Assembly (NCBI GenBank): GCA_947632045.1
Contig: CANRNQ010000010.1
Location: forward strand, 1 to 63,054
Direction: 5' to 3'
DNA length: 63,054 bases
Source of the DNA: an uncultured Clostridia bacterium
Lineage (GTDB): Bacteria > Bacillota > Clostridia > Oscillospirales > Acutalibacteraceae
Shown here: positions 6,716-16,200 of the stretch, in pieces
How positions within the stretch are numbered: the stretch's first letter is position 1
Layout of the letters: each line of letters opens with the position of its first letter
The notes under the pieces: model-generated
Told to the model about the DNA's origin: nothing
What the model saw: only the letters and a program-made list of their open reading frames with translations
Databases searched by the model: none
Position numbers and translations under genes: made by a program

Positions 6716-7966
6716 TTATGCCTGCTGCTGAAATGTAAAAGTAAATTCCGTGCCTCCTATATCAACGCTGCTCACGGCGCTCAAAGAGCCGCCGTGATTC
6801 AAGGCTATCCTCTGAGCTATCGAAAGACCGAGTCCAAAGCTCGAGCTGTCGCTGCGAGCCTTGTCCGAGCGGTAAAACCTCTCGAAAATATGCGGTAGAC
6901 TCTCCGGAGGTATCGGCTCGCCGGAGTTGTAGATTGAAAGCCTGCCGCCCTTGAGCGCAACGGAAATCACGCCGCCGGAGTCGGCGTACTTGTTGGCGTT
7001 GTCAAGGAGTATAAGGACAAGCCGCTTCAGCTGAGCGGAATCCCCGTCTATCATCACGTTTTCGTCAATGTCCGCCCTAAGTTCAACGTCCTTTTCATAC
7101 GACACCGGCTCAAACTGTAAAACGGAGGTTTCAACAAGCTCGCTTAAATTTACCCTCTCCGACATAAGCTTCTCCTCAACCGATTCGGCGTCCGAACGGG
7201 CGAGAAATAAAAGACTCTCCACGAGCTGCTTCATGTTCTCACTTTCCTCCTCGGTGCTCTCTATCCACTGTATCTGATCGGATATTTTATCATTTTTCTT
7301 TGAAAGCAGTATTTTCGTGTTCGCAAGAATTACAGTGAGAGGCGTTTTTAGCTCGTGCGAAGCGTCGGCTATAAATTGCTTTTGCTGAGTCCAAGCCCTT
7401 TCGACCGGCTTTAAAGCCCATTTTGAAAGGAAAAGACTTATAAAGAAAAACGCAATAAGGCTTATAGCCCCAATCGCGAGCGAGAAAATAAGAGTGGATA
7501 TGATGGATTCATAGTAGTACCTCGCGTCGGCAAGAGCAACTATGCTGTACCCGTTTGAAAGGGAGCGCTTGTAATAATATAGATCGTAGCCGTCTATAAG
7601 ACCCATTTTGTCGCTTTCCAAATCGAGCGACAGCTTCGCTATTTTGTCAATATCGTCATCGTCTATCAGGTTGCCCGGTCTTAAAACGGCGACCTGATTT
7701 CCGTCTTTGTCTGTCGCGAATGAATAGACGGCGATAAACTTCGGGTCCTTGTCCTGAATATCATTAACAGGAGAGTTGCCGCCCATCGCGGGGTCAAGCC
7801 TCGGCATATCCCGTTTATCGTTCACAGCCTGAGTCAGGGCGCGGTGTATGTCGTTTGTAAGAGATTGAGAGGAGGAAAATATCAGAGCTATAAATACGAC
7901 AAGTAAAACGACAACAACAAAAAGCATATTGATAATTATAAACTTGCGCCTGAGCCTTTTAATCAT
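6716..7966 (-). CDS. Sensor histidine kinase (two-component system)
   Basis: 416-residue membrane kinase partnered with the response regulator just upstream, which it overlaps by 8 nt. Transmembrane helix 1 (about 12-32), an extracytoplasmic sensor domain (about 33-154) and helix 2 (about 155-182) precede a dimerisation domain with the phospho-accepting His204 in SHELKTPLT, then an HATPase domain with LILLDNANKYAD (N box) and FGLGLSIAQRIA (G2 box). No clear HAMP domain is visible. The signal is unknown; the divergently transcribed VTC/DUF4956/beta-helix operon next door is a reasonable target. Confidence 0.95.
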   Translation of the reverse strand: MIKRLRRKFIIINMLFVVVVLLVVFIALIFSSSQSLTNDIHRALTQAVNDKRDMPRLDPAMGGNSPVNDIQDKDPKFIAVYSFATDKDGNQVAVLRPGNLIDDDDIDKIAKLSLDLESDKMGLIDGYDLYYYKRSLSNGYSIVALADARYYYESIISTLIFSLAIGAISLIAFFFISLFLSKWALKPVERAWTQQKQFIADASHELKTPLTVILANTKILLSKKNDKISDQIQWIESTEEESENMKQLVESLLFLARSDAESVEEKLMSERVNLSELVETSVLQFEPVSYEKDVELRADIDENVMIDGDSAQLKRLVLILLDNANKYADSGGVISVALKGGRLSIYNSGEPIPPESLPHIFERFYRSDKARSDSSSFGLGLSIAQRIALNHGGSLSAVSSVDIGGTEFTFTFQQQA

Positions 7967-8639
7967 CTCGTCCCACCTCGAGCCGGTACCCGACCTTTCT
8001 TATAGCCGTAACGGCGACAGCCGATTTGAGAAAAAAGAGCTTTTTCCTCAAAAACGATATGTAAGCCTCAACGTTGTTGTCCTCCGCGTTTGAGTCATAG
8101 CCCCAAACCTTGTTTATAATGGTTTCCTTTGTCACGGCGGCTCCGTCGCTGAGAATGAGCAGCTTTAATATCTCGAGCTCCTTGAAATTTAAATGAATCG
8201 ACTTCGTGCCGCGCTTTAAATCCGCGTTGGTCAAATCGAGAATAAGATCCCCGTATGTAAGCTCGTCAAGGATAACCTCGCCGCGCCGCCGCGTAAGAGC
8301 GCGCAGACGCGCCAAAAGCTCCTCCGGCGAAAACGGCTTCGTCATATAGTCGTCCGCGCCAGAGTCAAGACCCGTCACCTTGTCGCGTATCTCGTCCTTA
8401 GCGGTTAGCATAAGTATCGGCGTTTCAATCCTGCTCCGCCTAAGCTCGGAGGCAACCTCAAATCCGGTTTTCCCCGGAAGCATAACGTCGAGAATAATCG
8501 CGTCGTATATGCCGCTCATCGCGTAGTCAAGGCCGTCCGCTCCGTTGTAGGTAACGTCGGTCATATACTTGTCCTCGATAAGAATCTGAGAGAGCGCGTC
8601 GGCGAGCCTTTTTTCGTCCTCTACAATAAGAATCCTCAT
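7959..8639 (-). CDS. OmpR/PhoB-family response regulator
   Basis: 226-residue DNA-binding regulator. The receiver domain (1-~118) has the acidic pair Glu7-Asp8, phospho-acceptor Asp51 in AIILDVMLPG and a Lys in TKPFSPEELLARL; the winged-helix output domain (~125-222) carries LNFKELEILKLLI and the recognition region NVEAYISFLRKKL. It is co-transcribed with the kinase at 6716-7966 and diverges from the operon at 8830, with about 190 nt of AT-rich shared control region between them. Confidence 0.95.
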   Translation of the reverse strand: MRILIVEDEKRLADALSQILIEDKYMTDVTYNGADGLDYAMSGIYDAIILDVMLPGKTGFEVASELRRSRIETPILMLTAKDEIRDKVTGLDSGADDYMTKPFSPEELLARLRALTRRRGEVILDELTYGDLILDLTNADLKRGTKSIHLNFKELEILKLLILSDGAAVTKETIINKVWGYDSNAEDNNVEAYISFLRKKLFFLKSAVAVTAIRKVGYRLEVGRDD

Positions 8640-8829
8640 AATATCAATCCCTTGAGCCTGTTTATTTTACCAATGATATTTACATTTAACAATATATACA
8701 TTATAATTTTTTTGTTGAATCCCTGCAATGATTATATCCTCGTTTTCTGAAATAAAGCTGAAAAAGCTTTTTCAGACAAATTTAAGCTTGACGGCATAAA
8801 ATAACAGCAAAGAACGAGAGGTGAGAGAT
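8640..8829. promoter_or_regulatory. Divergent control region, TCS / VTC operon
   Basis: AT-rich 190-nt intergenic region between the response regulator and the VTC-domain gene. It holds several TATAAT-like hexamers, but I cannot assign start sites. A short palindrome AAAAAGCTTTTT is present at about 8760-8772. It probably contains both promoters. Confidence 0.4.
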
Positions 8830-9579
8830 GTGAATAAACACGGGGACGTGTTTGAAAGGGTAGAGAAAAAATACGTTATAAACAAAGCACAGTTTGATTT
8901 CATAATGGATGAGCTTTCGAAAAGGACTATACCCGACGTGCACGGCGAAAGCCTGATAAGCAACATATATTTTGATACGCCGGACTACCGCCTGATACGC
9001 CGTTCGCTGTTAAAGCCCGTATATAAAGAAAAGCTTAGGCTCAGGGGCTACGGGGCGATAGACGAGGGCTCGGAGCTGTTTCTTGAAATAAAAAAGAAAT
9101 ATGACGGAGTCGTTTATAAGAGAAGAATAGAGCTCATGTGCGAGGAAGCGGCCAATTATTTAAGACTTGGCGGTAAGCTGCCGGAGCAGTCGCAAATCGC
9201 GCGGGAAATAGAGTGGTTTATGGGGTATTACCCTATGCTTGCGCCGCGTATGTATATCTCATATGACAGAATAGCTCTTTATGATAAAGAGGATCACGAT
9301 CTGAGAATAACCTTTGACACGGATATAACGTGGAGAAGCTACGACTTGGATTTGACGCTCGGAAGCTACGGCGACTGTCTTACAGCGGACGGAGAGTATG
9401 TCATGGAGATCAAGCTGAGTCATTCGATACCGCTGTGGCTGTCTGAGATAATGACAAGGGCGCGCGCCTACAACGCGTCTTACTCAAAATACGGCTGCGC
9501 GTTCATTGAGATGCAGCGGCGCGCTAAAAGCGAAGATGAAACAATTAAAATTTCGGACGGAGGAATATATTGTGCTTGA
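8830..9579 (+). CDS. VTC-domain (polyphosphate polymerase-like) protein
   Basis: 249-residue cytoplasmic protein of the VTC domain family, whose yeast members make polyphosphate from ATP inside a triphosphate-tunnel beta-barrel. Visible tunnel motifs are ERVEKKYVI near the N-terminus, IYFDTPDYRLIRRS, KEKLRLRGYG and LFLEIKKKYDGVVYKRR, each rich in the Lys/Arg that coordinate phosphate, and VMEIKLSHSIPLWL towards the end. The start is GTG 8830, about 7 nt after AGAGGTG; another GTG at 8821 lies inside the SD. It overlaps the DUF4956 gene by 8 nt. Enzymatic activity in bacteria is an inference. Confidence 0.9.
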   Translation: MNKHGDVFERVEKKYVINKAQFDFIMDELSKRTIPDVHGESLISNIYFDTPDYRLIRRSLLKPVYKEKLRLRGYGAIDEGSELFLEIKKKYDGVVYKRRIELMCEEAANYLRLGGKLPEQSQIAREIEWFMGYYPMLAPRMYISYDRIALYDKEDHDLRITFDTDITWRSYDLDLTLGSYGDCLTADGEYVMEIKLSHSIPLWLSEIMTRARAYNASYSKYGCAFIEMQRRAKSEDETIKISDGGIYCA

Positions 9580-10249
9580 TACGATTTTCGGCAGCGTTAT
9601 GAGCAACGGAGTAACGCTCGTCAGTTTTTTAATTTGCATGGCTGCCTCGCTTTTGCTGGGGCTTATGATAGCCGCGGGATATATGTATAAAAATAAATAT
9701 TCAAAGAGCTTTGTAATAACGCTCGCGCTGCTGCCTGCGGTGGTGCAGGTCGTAATAATGCTCGTCAACGGAAACATAGGCACAGGCGTGGCGGTTATGG
9801 GAGCCTTCAGCCTTGTCAGATTCAGAAGTATTCCCGGAAGCGCAAGGGAGATAGGAATAATTTTCCTCGCGATGGCAGTGGGATTGGCAACTGGCATGGG
9901 ATATATAGCGATAGCGGCGATTTTCAGCATTATAATAACGGCGGCGCTTATACTCTATACCGCGACAAGCTTTGGAGAGAGCAAAAAGGCCGAAATGGAG
10001 CTTAAGATAACAATTCCGGAGGACTTGAGCTACAACGGGCTGTTCAACGACATATTTGAAAAATATACAAGCTCCAGCAAGCTCATGAAGGTGAGAACTA
10101 CAAATATGGGAAGTCTTTATCAGCTTACATATAATATAGTCATAAATAACGAGAACGAGGAAAAGGACATGATAGACGAGATAAGGTGCCGTAACGGCAA
10201 CCTTGAAATAGTGTGCGGATATGTTTCGAGCGACAGGGAGGTTTTGTAA
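9572..10249 (+). CDS. DUF4956 membrane protein
   Basis: 225-residue protein with four N-terminal transmembrane helices (about 13-35, 45-65, 70-82, 94-130) containing the conserved GAFSLVRFRSIPGSAREIGIIF (18 of its residues are near-invariant in DUF4956 as I recall it), followed by a soluble C-terminal alpha/beta domain (MELKITIPEDLSYNG...). The GTG start at 9572 follows GGAGG at about 9559-9563. DUF4956 genes are habitually next to VTC-domain genes, so a shared function with the polymerase-like neighbour (for example transport or anchoring) is likely, but unproven. Confidence 0.88.
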   Translation: MLDTIFGSVMSNGVTLVSFLICMAASLLLGLMIAAGYMYKNKYSKSFVITLALLPAVVQVVIMLVNGNIGTGVAVMGAFSLVRFRSIPGSAREIGIIFLAMAVGLATGMGYIAIAAIFSIIITAALILYTATSFGESKKAEMELKITIPEDLSYNGLFNDIFEKYTSSSKLMKVRTTNMGSLYQLTYNIVINNENEEKDMIDEIRCRNGNLEIVCGYVSSDREVL

Positions 10250-10250
10250 A

Positions 10251-11903
10251 ATGCTTAAATTCAGGGCGGCGCTGACGGCGCTTGCCGTTTTCCTCACGGC
10301 AGTTCTTTGCTCCTGCTCTATAAATCTGAACGGAGCGCAATCAGATGATAAGAACGGCGCTTCAAGCAATAATTCTTCAAGCGCGCCTTCGGCGGCGGAC
10401 TCGAACAGCTCCTCGGCTTCGGAGAGCGCGGGCACCGACGACATGTTCACCTCACGCGACCTTGAAAACACTGCGGACGAAAGCGCGGCGACAAATATAA
10501 GCCTCGGCGACAGCGTGAAAATCGAGGGCTCCGGCGCGAGCGCCGACGGAACGGATATTACTATCTCAAAGGAGGGCGTGTACTGCCTTTCGGGTAAGCT
10601 TGCCGACGGAAGAATAATTGTAGACTGCGCCGACGAAAACGCCAAGGTTCAGCTTGTCCTAAAGGGAGCCGAGATAAAATGCTCGGATTACGCCCCGATA
10701 TATGTAAAATCGGCCGATAAGCTGTTTTTAACGACGGCGGAGGGCAGCGATAATACGATAGAGGACGGCGGAGCTTATTCTCTCGGCGCGGACGACAGCA
10801 ATGTAGACGGAGCCGTGTTCTCAAAGGCGACGCTGACTCTTAACGGTCTTGGCACGTTGAACATCAAGGGAACTCAGAAGCACGCCGTTGTTTCAAAGGA
10901 CGATATTAAAGTCACGGGCGGAACGGTGAATATAGAAGCGGTCGAGGACGCGCTCCAGGGCAAGGACAGCGTAAGAATTTGCGGCGGAGAGATAAACATA
11001 AAGTCCGGCGAGGACGGAATAAAGACGAGCAACGACGAGGACGACGACAAGGGCTTTGTATATATTTCCGGCGGTCAGATAAGCATAAACGCGGGCGACG
11101 ACGGCATACACGCCGACAGAGGACTTGAGATAACGGGCGGCACGATAGACGTTTCCGAGAGCTATGAGGGCATAGAGGGGGCGTCGATAGATATAAGCGG
11201 AGGAGATATATCGGTAGTATCCTCCGACGATGGAATCAATGTATCCGGCGGCAGTGACGAGCAGGTGGCGGGGGACAGACCTCCTGAGTTTGCAAATATA
11301 GGAAACGCAAGCAATAAGCTCACAATTTCGGGAGGATACGTCTTAGTCAACTCCGGCGGCGACGGACTCGATTCAAACGGCACTATGCTGATAGAGGGAG
11401 GCGTTGTGCTTGTGAGCGGTCCCGAAATAGACGGCAACGGCGCGATAGACTATGAGATGTCCGCCGAAATAACCGGAGGTACGCTTATCGCAGTCGGCTG
11501 CGCTGGAATGGCCGCGGGATTTTCCGAAAACTCAACTCAAAATTCCTTTATGACAAATTTAAGCTCCATGGGCAGCGCCGACAGCTCGGTCGCGGTGGTC
11601 GATGAGGACGGAAATATAATAGTGTCGTTCACATCTCCGAAGCAGTTCCAAAATGTTGTCGCAAGCTCCCCGAAACTTGAATTGAACAAGGAGTATAAAA
11701 TAATTCTCGGCGCGGATATATCCGGCGCGGATAAAAACGGCTATACCGACAGCGGCTCATACAGCGGAGGAAGCGAGGATAGCTCGATAACTCTAAGCTC
11801 CGTCGCAACGAATAACGGAGGCGGCATGGGCGGCCCCGGAGGAATGGGGGGTCAGGGCGGTATGGACGGCTTTGGCGGACGCGGCGGAATGGGTTGGATG
11901 TAA
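10251..11903 (+). CDS. Carbohydrate-binding beta-helix lipoprotein
   Basis: 550-residue surface protein of the carbohydrate-binding domain family typified by Cthe_2159 of Clostridium thermocellum, a right-handed beta-helix that binds acidic polysaccharides. The signal peptide ends in a lipobox LCSC (Cys22), then a Ser/Asn-rich tether (about 25-75). Repeats of the form GG.I.I.sgeDGI (for example GGEINIKSGEDGIKTS, GGQISINAGDDGIHAD) run from about 150 to 430. The C-terminus is a Gly/Met-rich tail (GGMGGPGGMGG...). SD GGGAGG (10236-10241) supports ATG 10251. It completes the VTC-DUF4956 operon. Confidence 0.88.
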   Translation: MLKFRAALTALAVFLTAVLCSCSINLNGAQSDDKNGASSNNSSSAPSAADSNSSSASESAGTDDMFTSRDLENTADESAATNISLGDSVKIEGSGASADGTDITISKEGVYCLSGKLADGRIIVDCADENAKVQLVLKGAEIKCSDYAPIYVKSADKLFLTTAEGSDNTIEDGGAYSLGADDSNVDGAVFSKATLTLNGLGTLNIKGTQKHAVVSKDDIKVTGGTVNIEAVEDALQGKDSVRICGGEINIKSGEDGIKTSNDEDDDKGFVYISGGQISINAGDDGIHADRGLEITGGTIDVSESYEGIEGASIDISGGDISVVSSDDGINVSGGSDEQVAGDRPPEFANIGNASNKLTISGGYVLVNSGGDGLDSNGTMLIEGGVVLVSGPEIDGNGAIDYEMSAEITGGTLIAVGCAGMAAGFSENSTQNSFMTNLSSMGSADSSVAVVDEDGNIIVSFTSPKQFQNVVASSPKLELNKEYKIILGADISGADKNGYTDSGSYSGGSEDSSITLSSVATNNGGGMGGPGGMGGQGGMDGFGGRGGMGWM

Positions 11904-11964
11904 AACGGCAGCTTTGCCGGAATGTGATTTAATTTTAGTCATCCCTTCATTTACCTTTTTATAT

Positions 11965-11995
11965 GGGCGGCGCAGATATGATACCTGCGTCGCCC
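11965..11995 (+). terminator. Hairpin after the lipoprotein gene
   Basis: 11-bp stem GGGCGGCGCAG/CTGCGTCGCCC with one G-T pair, 62 nt after the stop codon. No good T-run follows directly, so termination may depend on the second structure at 12001. Confidence 0.5.
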
Positions 11996-12000
11996 CGCAT

Positions 12001-12069
12001 AAAGCATAGCGAATTTAGGCATTTGTCGTGGCGCAAGCCTCTCAAATACACCTTGCTCGCTATGCTTTT
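12001..12069 (+). terminator. Long two-tier hairpin
   Basis: AAAGCATAGCGA (12001-12012) pairs perfectly with TCGCTATGCTTT (12057-12068). The 44-nt loop itself has an AGGC/GCCT pairing. The right arm ends in TTTT, so it may act as the operon terminator together with the adjacent hairpin at 11965. Confidence 0.45.
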
Positions 12070-12144
12070 CTGTGTTTGATTTTGCCCTGCGGGTACCTAT
12101 GAAAAAATTAAACGCAGGCCGATTAAATTTCTTTATTTAAAATC

Positions 12145-12173
12145 TTGATTTTATTTTAGAGCTGTGATATAAT
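12145..12173 (+). promoter_or_regulatory. Promoter of the tRNA-Leu transcript
   Basis: TTGATT (12145-12150), 17-nt spacer, TATAAT (12168-12173). Transcription should begin near 12180, leaving a leader of about 110 nt before the tRNA. Confidence 0.75.
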
Positions 12174-12180
12174 ATGCAAG

Positions 12181-12289
12181 TGCCTGTGAGTGTAGGCACT
12201 CAAGCGGAACGGGCGAAAGGTAAATTTTAGTTTACAGAGCCCCGCCTCGGCAGCTCTCGCCGGATGAAAATAGAGAGCGTTAAATATTT
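12181..12289 (+). ncRNA. Structured leader of tRNA-Leu, possible small RNA
   Basis: About 110 nt between the promoter and the tRNA. Hairpin AGTGCCT/AGGCACT at its start, then GGGC/GCCC enclosing GTAAA/TTTAC, then GCTCTC (about 12253-12258) that can pair with GAGAGC (about 12273-12278). Long leaders are unusual for tRNA genes. I do not recognise the structure as a known RNA family. Confidence 0.3.
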
Positions 12290-12376
12290 GCAGGTATGGC
12301 GGAATTGGCAGACGCGCATGGTTCAGGTCCATGTGAATGCAAGTTCATGCAGGTTCAAGTCCTGTTACCTGCACCA
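12290..12376 (+). tRNA. tRNA-Leu (anticodon CAG)
   Basis: Acceptor GCAGGTA/TACCTGC, discriminator A, encoded CCA, anticodon loop TTCAGGT in CATGG/CCATG, long variable arm TGTGAATGCAAGTTCAT, T-arm loop TTCAAGT. It reads CUG. Confidence 0.95.
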
Positions 12377-12380
12377 AAAC

Positions 12381-12410
12381 GAGGGCGGTTTTGTACCGCC
12401 CTCATTTTTT
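12381..12410 (+). terminator. Terminator of tRNA-Leu
   Basis: Perfect GAGGGCGGT/ACCGCCCTC stem followed by A and six T, 4 nt after the CCA end. Confidence 0.9.
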
Positions 12411-12502
12411 GTGTATATACAAATTATATACAAATTATATGCAAGCCCGCTGCCTGCGCCGACTTGAGATTGCAGAGGCTTACTTGGATATTATATATTA
12501 TA

Positions 12503-12847
12503 TTATTTATTATCTTCATCTTCATCGGATTCGTTATCGGTGACGCTTTCCAAAAAAATCCTCTCTCTGAATCCTCCGTTGCGTTCTAATTTTGAACGTC
12601 TGATTTTTTCTAATTCATCATAAGAAACGCCTCTGGCCTTAAGTATCGCAAGGATCACCTCTGTCAGGTCTGCTAATTCTTCTATATCGTTATCTTCTAT
12701 GTACTCCTTACATTCTTCCATCAATTTTTGGTCGAGCATTTTTAAATATGAGTCGCCGGATAACGTTTTTGTAAAGCAGGTCTGATTATTGTCGCGAATG
12801 ATTTGCGGGATTTTATCCCTGACTAATTTATTATATATCTTTTTCAT
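12503..12847 (-). CDS. MazG-like nucleotide pyrophosphohydrolase
   Basis: 114-residue protein of the all-alpha NTP pyrophosphohydrolase superfamily, which hydrolyses (d)NTPs to monophosphates as a clean-up function. It starts KIYNKLVRDKIPQII, the signature of the phosphoribosyl-ATP pyrophosphohydrolase-like subgroup. Metal-binding acidic residues are in KLMEECKEY (residues 42-49) and ELADLTE (57-63). It stands alone between tRNA-Leu and the dockerin protein. The exact substrate cannot be told from sequence. Confidence 0.85.
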   Translation of the reverse strand: MKKIYNKLVRDKIPQIIRDNNQTCFTKTLSGDSYLKMLDQKLMEECKEYIEDNDIEELADLTEVILAILKARGVSYDELEKIRRSKLERNGGFRERIFLESVTDNESDEDEDNK

Positions 12848-13263
12848 ACGAGCTCCTTTTATCTGAAAATTAAAATCTAAGGCTATCTAAAGCTATAATT
12901 ACAAATTGATTTTAACGCAAGCTTATCGCCGTGTCAATTGCCTTTTGGCTATATGGCGGCGCGGGATAGAAAGCGCAGGGGAATCGCCGCCACTATGAGC
13001 GATTATAAAACAGTCCGAGTCCGCAAAATTATCGGGTGCGTGTGTAAGAATATGTTGCGTTTATATTGATTTAATAGTATAATAAATATTGCCAGGTAAA
13101 ATTATATAATAAATCATTCTCGCGTGTATTTTTATTTAGGTAAAATACAGGCTCCATGGACACGCGTTGAATGACGGTTAATAGTTTTGTTTGGCGACAA
13201 TCGGAGCTATGTATTTTTCGTGCGTGGCTTCGGCTGCGCATTTTTTATTTGAGGAGGATCATC
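12848..13263. other. Intergenic region with promoter
   Basis: 416 nt without a gene. The left part is the presumed promoter region of the minus-strand pyrophosphohydrolase. The right part holds the promoter at 13055-13083 and a long leader of about 175 nt for the dockerin protein. I see no clear structured RNA in it. Confidence 0.5.
13055..13083 (+). promoter_or_regulatory. Promoter of the RCC1-dockerin gene
   Basis: TTGCGT (13055-13060), 17-nt spacer, TATAAT (13078-13083). The leader to the start codon at 13264 is about 175 nt. Confidence 0.6.
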
Positions 13264-16200
13264 ATGAAAGGTTCAAAATTCGGCAAAAGGGCCATATCGC
13301 TGCTCTTGGCGACAATGATTATGCTCGGCGTGTTTTGCTTAGCTCCGCTTAGCGCGGGCGCAGCGGATAGCGATTCGCGGGAGAACGCGTCTATATCAAA
13401 TGTCAACGACGATATGCAAATCAGCGGCGTAAATTCGTTCGGAAATATGGTGGCGAACGCGATAGACGATACCACCGAGCAGCAGGAGGAAAACGGCGGA
13501 TATAACGTTTTCTCGGTCGAGGTAAGCGGCAAAACAGCGACGGTATCTCTTGAAAGCTTGCAGGACGCCTCTCTTGTTGTGGCGATATATGAGGAGGACG
13601 GCGAAAAAATGCTCGCAAGCGGCAGCGCCGACATTTCGGCCGGAGATAAAACGGCAAGCGTAACGATAGATATCGAAACCATGCCGCAATATTTTTATTT
13701 AAAGGCGTATATCGTCGACCCCGAAACTCTTCGTCCTCTATGCACGGCGTTTAGCTGCCCTACATACACTAAAGAGATTCAGGATTTGCTCGCGATGTCG
13801 ACGGATGATTTTGAGAGCGAAAGGGTTCTGAATTTTGATAATGACAAGAAAAACAATTTTGCGGTCTATGACGACAATACAAAAATAATCGAGTCGAGCA
13901 ACGCGAGTAACAAGGTTGTTTCTGCGAACGACGACACGCAGACCTATGTAATTGAAAATGCCGACAGCAGCGTGTCCTCGCTCAAATCGGGCGATATCTT
14001 CGCCTGCGACGCGGGCGACGGCGAGATACTCATTGTCAAGGTCGCGCAAATTACAATGAACGGCAGCACCGCGACTATAAAGGGACAGGAAACAAACCTC
14101 GACGAGGTTTTTGAATATGTAAAAATAGATTCCGACGCGGACCTTTCAAACGCTGATATCGACCCATCATCCTGCGACGAGGGCGTTACCTACGAGGGGC
14201 TTGTAAAAGAAGATGAGGTTCCCGAGGAAAATTACTCAGCGCCCGCTAACGCGGAGTCGAATATAAACGGCAAAAATCCTCCCGCGTCGGTCGGAGTTGA
14301 AGCAGAGGGAAAAACCGGAGCTTCTATGAAATTCAACTTGGCTAAATTCGGCAACGATAAGGACGATGACGACGGCTTTAAATTCAAAATTTCCGGTGAT
14401 GTTGAAATCGGAGTTGAAGCTTCAATTAAATTATATATCACATGGAAACAGCAATATATTGAAACAAGGCTCGGGTATGAGGTGAAGATAGCTGTTAACC
14501 TTTCTCTGAGAGGCACAAAGACGTTTCCATTTGCCAAGGTGAAATTTTCCCCAGTTCCAGGACTATATATAAAATTTACCCCCGCAATAGAATTTGAGGC
14601 TAACGCCGAAATTGAGCTTAACGGAACCCTTGAGGGTTCGGTCGGTCTTCAGATATCAATTCAAGATGGTATAAAAAATACATCTAAATCCCCGACGTTT
14701 AAGCCCGAAATAAAAATAGAGGGCAAGTTTTTTATAGGGATTTCTTTGCAACCGGAAATAGATGTTTTCGGCATTCTCGCAGAGGTTAGTATGAAGGGTA
14801 AGGCCGGAGCGGAAATTAAGGCTACCATGACATATGCGCCTGCCGACAGTAAAGAAACACACGAATGTAAACACTGCATAGACGGGGATATATCCGCAAA
14901 AATTGAACTTTCGTTAGAGGCTAAATTCTTAAACAGCGACAAGCTGAAGATTCAATATAAAATGCTTGATTTTACGGCAAAGCTGTTTGACTTTTATTAC
15001 TCCTTTGATTTTAACGAATTTGCCTTTACAAGCTGCCCACACCATAAATACCTCGTCAATATATTAGTAGTAGACGACAGCGGCAAACCCGTGAGCGGGG
15101 CGACGGTAAACGGCAGCTACACCACCGATGAAAACGGCAGGACAAGCTTTTATATGAATAAGGGCGAGTACACGGCAAGCGCGGTCAAAGAGGGAGTAGG
15201 CACGGCGAACAAAAGCTATTCGGTTAATAATGATGCAGTTTCGCTTATACTGCGCTTGAGCAATAAAACGTCAACAGGCGGAAATGGTGGCGATAACAAT
15301 GATAATAACGGTTCGCGACTTAAGGTTAGCCTCGGCGGGTGGCACAGCGCGGTAATAACGGAAACCGGCGATTTATATATGTGGGGCGAAAATCGTGATG
15401 GTCAACTCGGTGACAGAACAATAGATGATAAATACATTCCGACAAAAATAATGGACAGTGTTAAGACTGTCGGCCTCGGATGTTATCACAGTGCGGCGAT
15501 AACAGAAAACGGCGATTTATATACGTGGGGAGATAATTCTGCCGGCCAACTCGGCGACGGAACGACTGAAGATAAATACATTCCGACAAAAATAATGAGC
15601 AATGTTAAAGCTGTCAGCCTTGGATTTTATCACAGTGCGGCAATAACGGAAACCGGCGATTTATATATGTGGGGAAATAATTCTGCCGGCCAACTCGGCG
15701 ACGGAACGACCGAACATAAACACATTCCTACAAAAATAATGAGCGATGTTAAAGCTATTAGCTGTGGCCGGCATCACAGTGCGGCAATAACGAAAAACGG
15801 CGATTTATATATGTGGGGACGTAATGATGATGGCCAGCTTGGCGACGGAACGACCGAACATAAACACATTCCTACAAAAATAATGGGCAATGTTAAAGCT
15901 GTCAGCCTCGGATGTCATCACAATGCGGCGATAACAGAAAACGGCGATTTATATACGTGGGGAGATAACTATCACGGTATGCTCGGCGACGGAACGACTG
16001 AAAATAAATACAACCCGACAAAAATAATGAGCAATGTTAAAGCTGTCAGCCTCGGATATCTTCACAGCGCAGCAATAACGGAAAATGACGATTTATATAT
16101 GTGGGGGGTAAATGATGGGGGCCAGCTCGGCGACGGAACGACTGAAGATAAATACATTCCGACAAAAATAATGAGCAATGTTAAAGCTGTCAGCCTTGGT

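Noticed and set aside
6286-6898. Long open frames on both strands across the GC-rich segment after spoIIIAH
   Set aside because: They arise from the Arg/Pro/Ala-biased translation of the stem-loop repeat and of overlapping genes; no SD and no family resemblance.
12264-12589. Open frames spanning tRNA-Leu
   Set aside because: They coincide with the tRNA and its terminator and cannot be genuine genes.
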